A stretch of DNA of 64,000 nucleotides from Sphingobium vermicomposti (GCF_011762025.1 NZ_JAASQR010000001.1:620001-684000), one strand, 5' to 3'. Shown: positions 38,748-47,913, counted from the first letter of the stretch. Translations and numbers: made by a program. The notes: generated from the sequence alone by a model not told the origin.

Positions 38748-40022
38748 TCAGGCGGACCTTGCCGATGACAAAAGGGCGTCGGACATCTCCAGATCGGGCT
38801 CTCCCTTTCGCGCCAGATGCCAACTGATGCCGAAAAACGTTACGGCGGCGATCAGACAGGCTGATACGAGTCCAGCAAATACGGGTTCAAAGCTACCAAA
38901 GGCATCATGAAGCCATCCTGCAGCAGGGGACATGGAAAATGAAAACGGCAATGTCATGACCCCCAACAGGCCCAGGACCTTGGGCAGTGCATCTACGCCA
39001 TATACCTGGACGACCAACGCGCTGATCGGCGGAAAAACGGACGCGCCGCAAAGCCCGATGAGGAAGGCTGAAACCGTCAAGGCGGGTAACCATCCTGTAA
39101 ACGCCATGATTATCCAGGCAGCCGCGAATCCCACGCCCGCAAGTCCAAGCGTCTTCGCTGAGCCCACGCGGTCGCAGGCATAGCCCGCCAGCAAAGAACC
39201 CAATATGCTGGACACGCCTGAAACGGAAAGCAGCACCGCGCCTGTCTCCAACGAAACGCCATATCCTTCTACCACAGGCAGCATATGGGCCGAACCGGTA
39301 ATAGCCGTTCCGTTTAGAATGCCGTCGCCCAGGACAATCAGCCAGAAAAGCGCTCCGCCCATGATGACGATGTGCGGGCCGCCCAAGGCCACGCCATCGA
39401 CCGGGCCTTGCTCATCCACGGCTTCCGGGGGGGGCTCCATCACACCCAGCATCAGCGGTAGCAACAGGAGATGCAGGGCAGCGAGCAGCAGGAAAAAGAC
39501 CGTCAAACCATAATTCTGGATAACGCTTACCCCCACCAGCGGGATAACGGTGACCAATATGGGAAGATAGGCGATCCCCATCACCCGCCCGCGCGCGTGG
39601 GGATACCAGGCACCTGCCAGAACCGCGGGCGGCAAGGCTGCGAACAAGGCGGCGCCCGGCCCGATCAAAAGGCCGCATACCGCCAGCGCGATGGGCATGT
39701 TAGGCGCAAAGGCCAGCGCGGCATATCCAATCAGGGAGGTCAGGACGCCGGTGGACATCACGCGCCGAAGTCCCCACCGCGCAATCAGGCCGGCGATCAA
39801 CGGGCCAAGCGCCGTCATGGTCAAGACGATAAGGGACAATGCCATCGCGGCCGATCCCAAAGACGCATCATAACGATCCTGCAGAGCCAGGACACTGACA
39901 CCCAACCCGCCGAACGCACATCCCGTCCCGACATTCTGCGCTAGCGTCGCCCGAAGAAGCATGCCACCACCGCGGCCTCCCAAACCAATGCCACGTGTTT
40001 CCATGCTCACATCTTCTGTCAT
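38748..40022 (-). CDS. Major facilitator superfamily transporter
   Basis: The protein has 424 residues and about 12 membrane helices in two halves, with the MFS loop 2-3 signature area ARWGLRRVMSTG and a matching second-half YACDRVGSAKTLG. It resembles OFA/monocarboxylate-type MFS carriers. In the context of catabolic genes it may import the substrate of the pathway or export a product. The ATG at 40022 is used; ATG 40004 is an alternative. It lies upstream of monooxygenase 1 on the same strand, but operator A lies in between, so the two genes have separate promoters. A variant operator (H, 40143-40167) precedes it. Confidence 0.9.
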   Translation of the reverse strand: MTEDVSMETRGIGLGGRGGGMLLRATLAQNVGTGCAFGGLGVSVLALQDRYDASLGSAAMALSLIVLTMTALGPLIAGLIARWGLRRVMSTGVLTSLIGYAALAFAPNMPIALAVCGLLIGPGAALFAALPPAVLAGAWYPHARGRVMGIAYLPILVTVIPLVGVSVIQNYGLTVFFLLLAALHLLLLPLMLGVMEPPPEAVDEQGPVDGVALGGPHIVIMGGALFWLIVLGDGILNGTAITGSAHMLPVVEGYGVSLETGAVLLSVSGVSSILGSLLAGYACDRVGSAKTLGLAGVGFAAAWIIMAFTGWLPALTVSAFLIGLCGASVFPPISALVVQVYGVDALPKVLGLLGVMTLPFSFSMSPAAGWLHDAFGSFEPVFAGLVSACLIAAVTFFGISWHLARKGEPDLEMSDALLSSARSA

Positions 40023-40142
40023 GCACTCACCGTCTTTTCGACCGGCGGAGTATATACCCCACCCCGTCCAATTGCGTCCAGGAAAACGGAAAGCGCGTTA
40101 CCTTTGTGAGCACGCCGCTTCCCCCGAAGTCGACGACAACTG

Positions 40143-40167
40143 TTGACAGCAGACAACCTTTAGTCAA
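40143..40167 (-). promoter_or_regulatory. Operator/promoter H, variant (MFS transporter)
   Basis: Reading leftward: TTGACT, five bases, TTGT-N6-TCAA, then ACAGTT after an 18-base spacer. It has one mismatch in the palindrome and one in the -35 box, and lies 121 bases upstream of the MFS start. It is divergent to the nitroreductase gene at 40233. Confidence 0.5.
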
Positions 40168-40232
40168 GCCCCTCATCTCAGCGGGGCCAAAGCAGCCCCT
40201 ATCGTCAATTTTTTTCATGGAAGGACCGATCA

Positions 40233-40814
40233 GTGACGACCAACAGGCAGACCGACACCGCTCTCAATCCCCTTTTTCTCCATCGTTGGTCGCCGCGCGC
40301 ATTTGATGGGTCCGTCATGTCGGCTGAGGATCTGCGCACCATATTCGACGCAGCACGTTGGGCGCCATCATCCTTCAATTATCAGCCGTGGCGCTTTTTG
40401 TACGCGACCCGCGACGATGCTGCGAACTGGTCCCGCTTCGTCGACCTTCTGATGCCTTTCAACGCCCTTTGGGCCAAGGAAGCATCCGTCCTTGTCTTTA
40501 TCGTGAGCGAAACGACAATGGGCGCGCCGGACAAGCCGAGCCACTCGCACAGTTTCGACACAGGAGCCGCCTGGGCAGGCATGGCGCTTCAGGCGCACCT
40601 GCTCGGCTATCACACTCACGGTATGGCTGGGATTGAGATGGACAAGACCCGGACCGAACTTGGCGTTCCCGACGGGTTCCGCATCGAAGCGGCGATCGCG
40701 ATCGGCCGCATGGGCGACCCCGCCGCCTTGCCTGAAAAGTTGCAGGAACGCGAAGTGCCAAGCGGACGCAAATCTTTGGACGAGATCGCCTATCCCGGTA
40801 ATTTCCGGGGCTGA
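40233..40814 (+). CDS. Nitroreductase family protein
   Basis: The 193-residue FMN-dependent nitroreductase-fold protein has the family's N-terminus LHRWSPRAFDGSVMSAEDL, then FDAARWAPSSFNYQPWRFLYA, which matches the FMN-binding Arg/Ser/Asn pattern, and a C-terminal IGRMGDP. The start is GTG 40233 with GGAAGG upstream. Members use NAD(P)H to reduce nitro groups, quinones or free flavins. In this region, which has three reduced-FMN-dependent monooxygenases and no typical NtaB/DszD reductase, it could supply FMNH2; that is only an inference. A hairpin follows. Confidence 0.88.
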   Translation: MTTNRQTDTALNPLFLHRWSPRAFDGSVMSAEDLRTIFDAARWAPSSFNYQPWRFLYATRDDAANWSRFVDLLMPFNALWAKEASVLVFIVSETTMGAPDKPSHSHSFDTGAAWAGMALQAHLLGYHTHGMAGIEMDKTRTELGVPDGFRIEAAIAIGRMGDPAALPEKLQEREVPSGRKSLDEIAYPGNFRG

Positions 40815-40840
40815 TCCCCAATCCGTGACACGATAAACGA

Positions 40841-40871
40841 TGAGGGGCGGCGCTCTCCGCGCCGCCCTCAT
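40841..40871 (+). terminator. Hairpin after nitroreductase gene
   Basis: GAGGGGCGGCGC pairs with GCGCCGCCCTC around a 5-base loop (one bulged G), starting about 27 bases after the stop codon. Confidence 0.65.
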
Positions 40872-41058
40872 TCCCCCTGGCATCGCGCAACGTCGGCGGC
40901 TTAGACGTCGCGGACAAGCGCTTTTTCTAGAACGTCTGCCTCACTTAAACCGATTAGCATCTGGTACACCGGCGCGGTTCAGCGAATCAGCAGTCACATT
41001 TGCTTTGCGGGTATCTGCTGCTTGCACTCGGCGTTGGTCTCGCCGGACCCGTTCCTCG

Positions 41059-41092
41059 AAAAAAAAGGGGACCCAGCCATGGCTGAGCCCCC
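41059..41092 (-). terminator. Intrinsic terminator after TonB receptor gene
   Basis: On the reverse strand a GC-rich stem GGGGCTCAGCC/GGCTGGGTCCCC with a tiny loop is followed by eight Ts. Confidence 0.8.
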
Positions 41093-41127
41093 TGTTCGAT
41101 CAAGCTATGTTCGAACCATATCCGCCT

Positions 41128-43653
41128 TTAGAAGGTGTAGCGGGCGCGAACGCCGTACATCCTCGGCTCACCATAGATGGTCGAATGATAGAGATAGGTG
41201 TTGTACAAGTTCGGATTGCCGATCCGGTAAAGATTATTGGTCAGGTTTGTCGCGTAAAGACCCAGATCCAGGTTGCTGTTCGCGACCTTGCGCCAATCAA
41301 TCGACAGGCTAAGCGTGCCGAAAGCTTCCAGCTTCTCGCCCGGCTCTGTTCCAGGTAGCGCCGTCGCCGCCGTATGCTGCGAAGATGTGTGGGAATAGCT
41401 CACGAACATCGCGAGCGTCCCCAGATCATTGGCGAGCGGCTGTTCAGCCGATACATGGAAGCTGTATGTGTAGGGTGCGACGCCGGTGAAGGGCACGCAA
41501 CCCAGATCGACCGTCCCACCCGGCGCAACGAGGCCGCCACTGCAATCCGCCGCCGGCAGATTGGTCGTATATTCATAGCTCTTATATTTGGCGTCGGTGT
41601 AGCTGAAGTTGCCGCCAATCTCGACGCCGCGGAACGGTCGTATCGACGCCTCGACCTCGACACCCTGAACGCGCGCCACGGCTCCCAGAATTTGAGCGCC
41701 CAGCAACGCACCGTTTACGTCGGGTGCGGCGCGCTGGATGTTCTTATAGTCGAGATAATAGTAGCTGACGTTCAGGAGGCTGCCCATTCCGGCAAGGTTG
41801 AAGTCGGACTTGAAGCCACCTTCATAAGAAGTGACCTTTTCCGGCTGGAACGTCCGCGTGTTTTCAAAGACTGCGTTGGTATTGATGCCACCTGCCTTAT
41901 AGCCACGGCTGATCTTGCCGTAGAGCAGAAGGTCGGGAGACACCCGGTAATCGATACCCGCGGTCCAGGTCGGCGCGCCGGTCTTGAGTCGGGCGTTGAA
42001 CTGACACTGGGTGGCGTCGGTCACCACCGTGCCATCCGAACAGGCGAAACTGCCGGGCGTTGCGGTGAGAGGTGTAAAGTAGGCGGCGTTTCCGCTGATA
42101 GTGTCCCACGTATAGCGATATCCGCCGGTGATCTTCAGGCCATCGAGGCTGGGTGCGAACGCGCCGAAATCCAATGTGGCCTGACCATAGAGCGCCTTCG
42201 ACTTGGTCGTGATCGCATAGGTCAAACGCTGCGAGTCACAAAAGCCGGTGAACGCGGCGGGGCAGAAGCCATAGACCGATGCCCCCTGCGAACCGGTGGG
42301 TCGCTGATCAAACAGGAAACCGCCAACCGTAAAGTTCAGCTTGTCGTCAAGCAGTTTGCCCTGAAGCTGCAGTTCCTCGGTTATCGTGCGGAAACGATCG
42401 CGCGGGATCGTCGGCGCGGGCGGGAGATATTCGACCGGCGTTCCGTCGCCCGGCAGCGTCACCTGTCCCGAAGCCGGGAACCGGCGCGCGTCATACTCGT
42501 CCTGCTGGAAGATCGACGCATCATTGTCCACCGCGAAGCGCGTCTGGAAACGCTGATAGCTGATGATGTTGCGCAGCGTCAGGCTGTCGTTCAGATCCAG
42601 CGCGGACGTGTTGGTGATGCCCCACGTCTTCGTCTTCTGGTAGGTGTCGGTGCTGTAGGCCGTCTTGCGGGGGCCGCGTGCGTCCGCCTCTGCTGCGGCG
42701 GCACGGTAGACGTCGCAGGACACGATCGCGCCCGGAATGGTCGGCCCTTCTTGGCAGAAAGGAAATGGGTTCCCACTGGCATCTACGACCGCCTTCAACC
42801 CCTCGATATTGAAACCGCGATTGACCTGACCAGTGCCGTTGTTGCTGGAATAGGCGCCATAGGCCATCGTATAGTTTTCGAACGTCTCGGTGGGCCGAAG
42901 CGTCAAGCCGACACGCCCGGAATACCAGTGAAGGTCATCCCGGTCCTTGTTCCAGACGACATCGTGGGTAAAGCCGTCCCGATCCTGATACGCACCGGTG
43001 ACGCGCAGCAGAACTTTATCATCTACGATGGGCACGTTCACCGCCCCCTCGAACTCGCGATTGTCATAGGCACCGATCTTGGCCTGGACATAGCCGCCAA
43101 AATCCGCCGTCGGCTTTTGCGGTACGAGCAGCACCGCACCGCCCGTGGTGTTACGACCAAACAGCGTTCCCTGCGGGCCGTTCAGAATCTGCATGCTCTG
43201 AAGATCGACGAAATTGCCGGGGCCGCCCTGCTGGTTCACCGAGATCGGAGACGGAAGCGGAACTTCGTTCAGATAGACCACGACACCCGGCGACGCCTGC
43301 AAGGTAGCGCCCTGGCCGCGGATCGTGAAGGACTGCGCCTCGCGCGAACCCTGGCCGCTCGTCCCGACGGTGAGCGAGGGCACGGCACCTTGGAGATCCT
43401 GGGACTGTGTAATCCCCTGCTGCTGCAGACGGTCGGAGGAAAAGGCGGTGATCGAAATCGGAACGTCCTGGGCGCGCTCCTCCCGGCGCTGCGCGGTGAC
43501 CACGATGTCGGAGGAACTATTGGCAGCCGCTGCGGGTGGCACGCTGGGTTCTGCTGACGTTTGCGCAATCGCCCCGCTTGCCAACATCAAAGCTGACGAT
43601 GCTGTTGCACAGAAAAGCCCTGTTCGAACGGCCGTAGCCTGCAAATGCACCAT
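41128..43653 (-). CDS. TonB-dependent outer-membrane receptor of the accessory region
   Basis: This 841-residue receptor has a signal peptide ending SGAIAQ, a TonB-box-like segment DIVVTAQRREERAQDVPISIT, a plug domain (QDLQGAVPSLTVG, FTIRGQGATLQASPGV) and a long barrel ending in RARYTF with terminal Phe. The N-terminus is typical of sphingomonad receptors for hydrophobic or polymeric substrates and differs from siderophore receptors. GAGGGGAAAAC lies upstream of ATG 43653. It probably imports the compound degraded by the monooxygenases/dioxygenases around it, which is supported by its sharing operator B. A strong terminator follows. Confidence 0.92.
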   Translation of the reverse strand: MVHLQATAVRTGLFCATASSALMLASGAIAQTSAEPSVPPAAAANSSSDIVVTAQRREERAQDVPISITAFSSDRLQQQGITQSQDLQGAVPSLTVGTSGQGSREAQSFTIRGQGATLQASPGVVVYLNEVPLPSPISVNQQGGPGNFVDLQSMQILNGPQGTLFGRNTTGGAVLLVPQKPTADFGGYVQAKIGAYDNREFEGAVNVPIVDDKVLLRVTGAYQDRDGFTHDVVWNKDRDDLHWYSGRVGLTLRPTETFENYTMAYGAYSSNNGTGQVNRGFNIEGLKAVVDASGNPFPFCQEGPTIPGAIVSCDVYRAAAAEADARGPRKTAYSTDTYQKTKTWGITNTSALDLNDSLTLRNIISYQRFQTRFAVDNDASIFQQDEYDARRFPASGQVTLPGDGTPVEYLPPAPTIPRDRFRTITEELQLQGKLLDDKLNFTVGGFLFDQRPTGSQGASVYGFCPAAFTGFCDSQRLTYAITTKSKALYGQATLDFGAFAPSLDGLKITGGYRYTWDTISGNAAYFTPLTATPGSFACSDGTVVTDATQCQFNARLKTGAPTWTAGIDYRVSPDLLLYGKISRGYKAGGINTNAVFENTRTFQPEKVTSYEGGFKSDFNLAGMGSLLNVSYYYLDYKNIQRAAPDVNGALLGAQILGAVARVQGVEVEASIRPFRGVEIGGNFSYTDAKYKSYEYTTNLPAADCSGGLVAPGGTVDLGCVPFTGVAPYTYSFHVSAEQPLANDLGTLAMFVSYSHTSSQHTAATALPGTEPGEKLEAFGTLSLSIDWRKVANSNLDLGLYATNLTNNLYRIGNPNLYNTYLYHSTIYGEPRMYGVRARYTF

Positions 43654-43847
43654 AGTTTTCCCCTCTAGGTTACAGGAATGCGTGTCCTTCTACGGACACC
43701 CTGATCTTGATCATGTTGCGACCGACTTCTTGGCAATTATACGGATGTGCAGCAGCATTATCGCACCACATTACATTAGCGCAGCGAGGATTATCGCAAA
43801 CCGATCGGCCCTCGCCGTTCCCGTATTAGAGCTTCTGACCCTAATAG

Positions 43848-43871
43848 TTGACGTTCTTCAATCATTGTCAA
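43848..43871 (-). promoter_or_regulatory. Operator/promoter B (TonB receptor)
   Basis: Reading leftward: TTGACA, ATGA, then TTGAAGAACGTCAA (TTGA-N6-TCAA), then ACTATT after a 17-base spacer. About 195 bases upstream of ATG 43653. Confidence 0.7.
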
Positions 43872-44006
43872 GGCCTTTCCAGTTGGCAATGAATGATCCA
43901 GGTTCGTCATCCTGCCCGACGCGCACATCCCAGCCCCGTCGATTGCTGCCCGCCCTTCCATAAACGCGGCTCCAAAAGCCAGGGACATGGCGCGCTTCCG
44001 ACCCAC

Positions 44007-44042
44007 AAAAAAGGGGGCGCGCCCGCTGGCCCGCCCCCTTTT
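44007..44042 (-). terminator. Terminator after monooxygenase 2
   Basis: A GC-rich stem (GGGGGCG with CGCCCCC, plus inner pairs) is flanked by a run of six A at 44007-44012, which reads as T6 after the hairpin on the reverse strand. Confidence 0.75.
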
Positions 44043-44063
44043 AAGTTTGATCTGCTCTACGGC

Positions 44064-45368
44064 TTAGAACTCCCGAAGCACCTCGCGGAACGTGGTGCCT
44101 TCATAATCGGTACGCACCGCACCTGCACGCTGGAGCGCAGGAACCAAACCATCGACGAGATCGGGCAACTGGTGGTTGAAGCCGACACCCTCCAGCAGGA
44201 AGCCGTCACCGCCAATCTCATCCATCATTTCCATCAGCTTGTCGGCAACCTCTTCGGCAGTGCCGCTGATGTCCATGCCGCTGCTGCCCTTACCAGCGGA
44301 GAACATTTGCCGCAGCGTCGTTCCATGCTCGCGGCCCGCTTTCTTCATATGCTCGAGCGCGCTGGTATGCCCGCCGGCGGTGATATCCTGCGGCACCGGC
44401 GAATCGAGATCGTAAAGCGAGAAATCGACGTCGAGCGATGACGATGCCATCACGATGTTATGCTCAAATGCCGCCTGCTTCTGCGCTTCCGTCATCTCCG
44501 GCTTCTTGCCGCCTTCGGGCAGGATGGTCACAGGCGTGAGGAACATGACCTTCACATCATCGGGATTGCGGCCAAAGCCTTCTGCGCGGCGGCGAATATC
44601 TTCGCGATACGCCTTCATCCCGGCGACGCCGCCCGTCATCAGCCCCAACACCACTTCGGCGTTCTTCGCCGAGAAGTCACGCCCGCGCTCGGACGCACCC
44701 GCCTGACACATGACCGGACGCCCCTGCGGCGAACGCAGGCTGTTCAGCGGCCCACGCGAGCGGAAATGTTCGCCAACGAAGTCGATCTTGTGAACCTTCG
44801 TATGATCGACATAGACCCCAGTCTCGGTATTGGCGACGAGTGCGCCCTCCTCCCACGAGTCCCAAAGCTGGTTGGTCAATTCGACATATTCTTCGGCCAC
44901 ATCATAACGCTCCGCAGGCGACAGCAATTTCTCCAGGCCGAAATTGGCGGCGGCATTCTGTTCACTCGAAGTCACCATGTTCCACCCGGCCCGGCCGCGA
45001 GTCAGCGAGTCCACCGTCGAGAACAAGCGCGCGAGGAGATAGGGTGGGTAGAAAGTGGTCGAGGCGGTGGCGATCAGCCCGATATGCGACGTCCCATGCG
45101 CCATCAGCGGCAGTAGTGGAATCGGATCGTTCTTGGGAGCCAGCGTGGCATTTTTGAGGTCCAGTTCCATCGAGCCGCCATAGCGATCCCCAACGATCAG
45201 CGTGTCCTCGAACAGGACGAAGTCGAACTTCGCCCGCTCCAGCATCTTCGCCAACTCGATATGATAGGTGCCGTCAGCCCATTCCGAACCGAATTCCTTG
45301 CCATCACCGGGCCATGCTGTTGCGCCGAACTTGGTAAAATAGCCGAGATGAAACTTGACGTGCGCCAT
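44064..45368 (-). CDS. LLM-class flavin-dependent monooxygenase, paralogue 2
   Basis: This second 434-residue member is the most divergent of the three (roughly 80 percent identical by eye), with differences spread throughout, for example LLSPAERYDVAEEY instead of LLPPTVRYDIADEY and GKKPEMTEAQKQ. All family regions are retained (EDTLIVGDRYGGSMELDLKN, in two parts; STTFYPPYLLAR; QAGASERGRDF). It may therefore act on a related substrate or a different intermediate. ATG 45368 is preceded by CAGGAAGGG. The leader is long: operator C lies about 247 bases upstream. A terminator follows its stop codon. Confidence 0.92.
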   Translation of the reverse strand: MAHVKFHLGYFTKFGATAWPGDGKEFGSEWADGTYHIELAKMLERAKFDFVLFEDTLIVGDRYGGSMELDLKNATLAPKNDPIPLLPLMAHGTSHIGLIATASTTFYPPYLLARLFSTVDSLTRGRAGWNMVTSSEQNAAANFGLEKLLSPAERYDVAEEYVELTNQLWDSWEEGALVANTETGVYVDHTKVHKIDFVGEHFRSRGPLNSLRSPQGRPVMCQAGASERGRDFSAKNAEVVLGLMTGGVAGMKAYREDIRRRAEGFGRNPDDVKVMFLTPVTILPEGGKKPEMTEAQKQAAFEHNIVMASSSLDVDFSLYDLDSPVPQDITAGGHTSALEHMKKAGREHGTTLRQMFSAGKGSSGMDISGTAEEVADKLMEMMDEIGGDGFLLEGVGFNHQLPDLVDGLVPALQRAGAVRTDYEGTTFREVLREF

Positions 45369-45614
45369 AAATCTACCCTTCCTGTTACCGAAGCACTCGA
45401 TCCTCGCGCCCCAGCGCGCCCGTTGATCGATGCCATTCCGCTTTGCCCTGATTGAACCCGGCCAATCGTTTGAGATTAAGCCAGCTCAGGAGCGCCCTCC
45501 GTATCGGCGAGCATCTCCCGATAGACTCGTGGCATGCGTTTCAGGCCCGCCATTTCCGGCCAGACGACGTCTACTGCTCACTTGGCCATTCTGGATCACT
45601 GCAGAAGCGCAATG

Positions 45615-45638
45615 TTGACATTCCTCAACCTTTGTCAA
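45615..45638 (-). promoter_or_regulatory. Operator/promoter C (monooxygenase 2)
   Basis: Reading leftward: TTGACA, AAGG, then TTGAGGAATGTCAA (TTGA-N6-TCAA), then ACATTG after a 17-base spacer. Confidence 0.7.
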
Positions 45639-45748
45639 GCCCGGTTTGATGGCGATCCGGATAATATGGGATTCATGCTTACATGGCTGAACACTCAGCA
45701 TATCGCCCGTCGGAAAAGGGTTCGCAGCTCCCTCCCTCGAGATTACAC

Positions 45749-45772
45749 TTGACAATAGTTGAAAATAATCAA
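45749..45772 (+). promoter_or_regulatory. Operator/promoter D (first dioxygenase)
   Basis: TTGACA, ATAG, then TTGAAAATAATCAA (TTGA-N6-TCAA, extended to an 8-bp arm ATAGTTGA/TCAACTAT), then ACTATC after a 17-base spacer. It lies 119 bases before ATG 45891. Confidence 0.75.
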
Positions 45773-45890
45773 CTATCGGGAAGTGCCGATCCTACGGCAA
45801 TCAGAGAGCCCCGCCGCAGGGAAGATTTGGTCGGCGGAAGGCTCAATATCGCAGCGCCGGCATCGGCAGACACGAAACGGAGATATTGAT

Positions 45891-46817
45891 ATGGCAGTTG
45901 GCGACTCCCTGTCTATGGACGAATATAAACTGACTCTGGCGTCTCCGGCGAAGGTCGTGCCGCTTGATCCGAATCTGGTCCTGCCGAAGCCCACGCCCGA
46001 CATTGAAACCGCTAAGGCCGACCTGAAGAGAGCTGGTTACGCGATCCTTACCGATGTGTTCCCGGAGGAACTGGTGCGCACGGCGCGTCAGGTTCTCGCC
46101 GACGAGATCAAGCGCGAAGAGGCGATCGACGAAAGCCGCGTAGCCAAGTTCTTCGTCGATCCTGACGCCAAGAACCGCCGGCTGAATCGCTTGCCCGATC
46201 GCCACGAAGTCTTCCGGCAGGTCCTGGAACATCCCGTAGTTCTGGAACTGACGAAGCATATCCTGGGCCCGACGGTCCTTGACGAAAGCTATCTGGTGCA
46301 CAGCGTCGATGCCAACGTCACGCGGCCGGGAAGCGGCGCGCAATTCATCCATCTCGACGCCAGCAATGGCGTGGGTCATGCAACCCCGAACCAGTCGCGG
46401 TTCATCTGGTGCCTGGACGAGTTCGCAGAAGAAAATGGCGCAACGCGCGTCGTGCCAGGCAGCCACCTGTGGAACCCCGAAATCGACCCCACGGGCGCCA
46501 CGACTTACGAGTCTGTTCCGGCCGAAGCACCCGCTGGCTCCCTCATCATCTACACGGACATGCTGTTGCATGGCACGGGCGCGAACATCTCCGAAAACCG
46601 CGAGCGCGCGTCGATCAACTTCGGCATCACCACGCCCTGGTGCCGTCCTTCGATCAACTTCCCGCTCGTCCTCGATCCGGAAGTGATGAAGAACACTTCG
46701 CAAACGCTGCGCCAGTTGCTTGGGTACAGTTCGGTGATGAACGGTGGCGACTATCCTTGGGAAAGTGCGCCGGAATCGATCCGCTCGCTCTGCGTGCCGG
46801 CGAAGATGGCCTATTGA
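45891..46817 (+). CDS. Phytanoyl-CoA dioxygenase-like Fe(II)/2-oxoglutarate enzyme 1
   Basis: This 308-residue PhyH-family protein has the iron triad His154, Asp156 (FIHLDAS) and His227 (LLHGTGAN), with the 2-oxoglutarate-binding Arg following near RERASINFG. ENGATRVVPGSHLWNP is the typical PhyH core. Such enzymes hydroxylate, halogenate or cleave substrates with O2 and 2-oxoglutarate. ATG 45891 is set by CGGAGAT upstream; the frame extends to 45759 but overlaps operator D. Its neighbour across the divergent control region is monooxygenase 2, which suggests consecutive steps of one pathway. A hairpin follows the gene. Confidence 0.9.
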   Translation: MAVGDSLSMDEYKLTLASPAKVVPLDPNLVLPKPTPDIETAKADLKRAGYAILTDVFPEELVRTARQVLADEIKREEAIDESRVAKFFVDPDAKNRRLNRLPDRHEVFRQVLEHPVVLELTKHILGPTVLDESYLVHSVDANVTRPGSGAQFIHLDASNGVGHATPNQSRFIWCLDEFAEENGATRVVPGSHLWNPEIDPTGATTYESVPAEAPAGSLIIYTDMLLHGTGANISENRERASINFGITTPWCRPSINFPLVLDPEVMKNTSQTLRQLLGYSSVMNGGDYPWESAPESIRSLCVPAKMAY

Positions 46818-46844
46818 ACCAGGTAAGAATCAACTGTGTATGAA

Positions 46845-46875
46845 CCCCCGACGCGGCGATGAGCCGCGTCGGGGG
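46845..46875 (+). terminator. Perfect 13-bp hairpin after dioxygenase 1
   Basis: The stem 46845-46857 pairs with 46863-46875 around a 5-base loop, starting 27 bases after the stop codon. There is no T-tract. Confidence 0.7.
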
Positions 46876-47174
46876 CCTATATTACAGTAGCGATTTTATT
46901 CTAATATGGTCTCGCCATGCAGCGGCTTGACGCGTGCACCGCGAACATGACCCAGCGATGGGCTTGATACGTCGCTGAGCAGGTTCATTGCGACGCGCCT
47001 GACGTCCTGAATGGATCAACGGGTCAGCCCTGGGTGAAAGTTAGCCGCGGCCTTTTGGATGGCGTCAGTTAGCTTGCAAGTCGGGCCGCATCTCGTTGCA
47101 CATCCACGTCACCCTCAGCGGCAAGCCATAGGCAAGCCTTGATCGATTGAACCTATGGGGTTTAAGGCAGTGCC
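46876..47174. other. Intergenic region before TetR paralogue 2
   Basis: No complete gene is present. On the reverse strand, 46896-47015 contains an open 39-codon stretch without its own start, ending in TAA, with protein-like composition (MNLLSDVSSPSLGHVRG); it may be a gene remnant or chance. The tetR promoter should lie in the right half, but I cannot place it. Confidence 0.4.
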
Positions 47175-47906
47175 ATGATTAAATCCCGTGACAGCGACCT
47201 TTCGATGGACCTGGGCATTGTGCGCCCGGGAAAGTCATCTCATGGCTCAAAGACCGTTGACAGAATACTCCAAGCTGCCGTCAATGTTCTGATTGAAGAA
47301 GGATCCGCTGCCTTTACCCTGAAAAGGGTCGCAGCGGAATGCAACATGCAGATCGGCAACGTTAGTCGTCATTTTCCTCGGAAAGAGATGCTCGTCCAAC
47401 TGCTTTTACATGAGATTCTAACCTCAGCCGATGATCTGCTGAAAAAGCATGTGTACCAGTCTGCAATGTCAGCAGAAGAGGCGCTGACTCTTATCATTAC
47501 AGGAACCATGGAAGGTGCCAAAACAAAGGGCACGACCCATTTAATGACTGAACTTTGGGCGATGAGTAATCATAATGAATTCGTGGCAGAGCGCATAGAA
47601 TCATTATACCGCCATGTTCATACCTTGATTGGCTCATTCGTAAAGCAGCTGAATCCTTCCCTTAACGCAGATGAAGTGGAAGCTGTGGCGCTGTTCATCA
47701 ATACCACCATGGAAGGTGCTACGGTGCTTGCGGGATATCATAAGCCCTGGGAACCGAAGATGCCTCTCATGAAAGCTATCGCCGCACATTCGCTGATCAC
47801 AATGGTGAAAACCATCACCTCCGACGATATACAGCGGCTTATTAAGCCCTCTTTGCACCCTGCAGAATCCGACATTGGTTCCGATGCCCAACTCATGCCG
47901 GAGTAA
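47175..47906 (+). CDS. TetR/AcrR-family regulator (paralogue 2)
   Basis: This 243-residue TetR regulator is clearly paralogous to the protein at 36302-36973. Its HTH shows FTLKRVAAECNMQIGNVSRHFPRKEMLVQ, with the last 15 residues identical, and the C-domain repeats NHNEFVAERIE and TMEGATVLAGYHKPW. It has an extra C-terminal tail of about 20 residues. Its codons are less GC-rich than those of its neighbours, which fits recent transfer. Predicted to repress the operators A-H together with, or in competition with, paralogue 1; the effector is presumably the pathway substrate or an intermediate. It lies between the two dioxygenase genes. Confidence 0.9.
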   Translation: MIKSRDSDLSMDLGIVRPGKSSHGSKTVDRILQAAVNVLIEEGSAAFTLKRVAAECNMQIGNVSRHFPRKEMLVQLLLHEILTSADDLLKKHVYQSAMSAEEALTLIITGTMEGAKTKGTTHLMTELWAMSNHNEFVAERIESLYRHVHTLIGSFVKQLNPSLNADEVEAVALFINTTMEGATVLAGYHKPWEPKMPLMKAIAAHSLITMVKTITSDDIQRLIKPSLHPAESDIGSDAQLMPE

Positions 47907-47913
47907 TTAAGTT

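Larger units (their letters stand above)
40815..41127. other. Intergenic region with two terminators
   Basis: The 313 bases hold the terminator of the nitroreductase gene (40841-40871) and that of the TonB receptor (41059-41092). I see no gene or repeat between them. Confidence 0.5.
43654..44063. other. Intergenic region upstream of the TonB receptor
   Basis: It contains the receptor's leader of about 180 bases, operator B (43848-43871) and, near 44007-44042, the terminator of monooxygenase 2. The short frames on either strand look accidental. Confidence 0.5.
45369..45890. other. Divergent control region between monooxygenase 2 and the first dioxygenase
   Basis: The 522 bases hold operator C, reading left, and operator D, reading right, 110 bases apart. 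Both neighbours can thus be controlled by the same regulator. I see no further gene here; the short frames of 60-90 codons on either strand have no family likeness. Confidence 0.6.

Noticed and set aside
41374..43557. 727-codon open frame opposite the TonB receptor
   Set aside because: It runs antisense to a well-supported receptor gene and has no family motifs; long antisense frames are common in high-GC genes.
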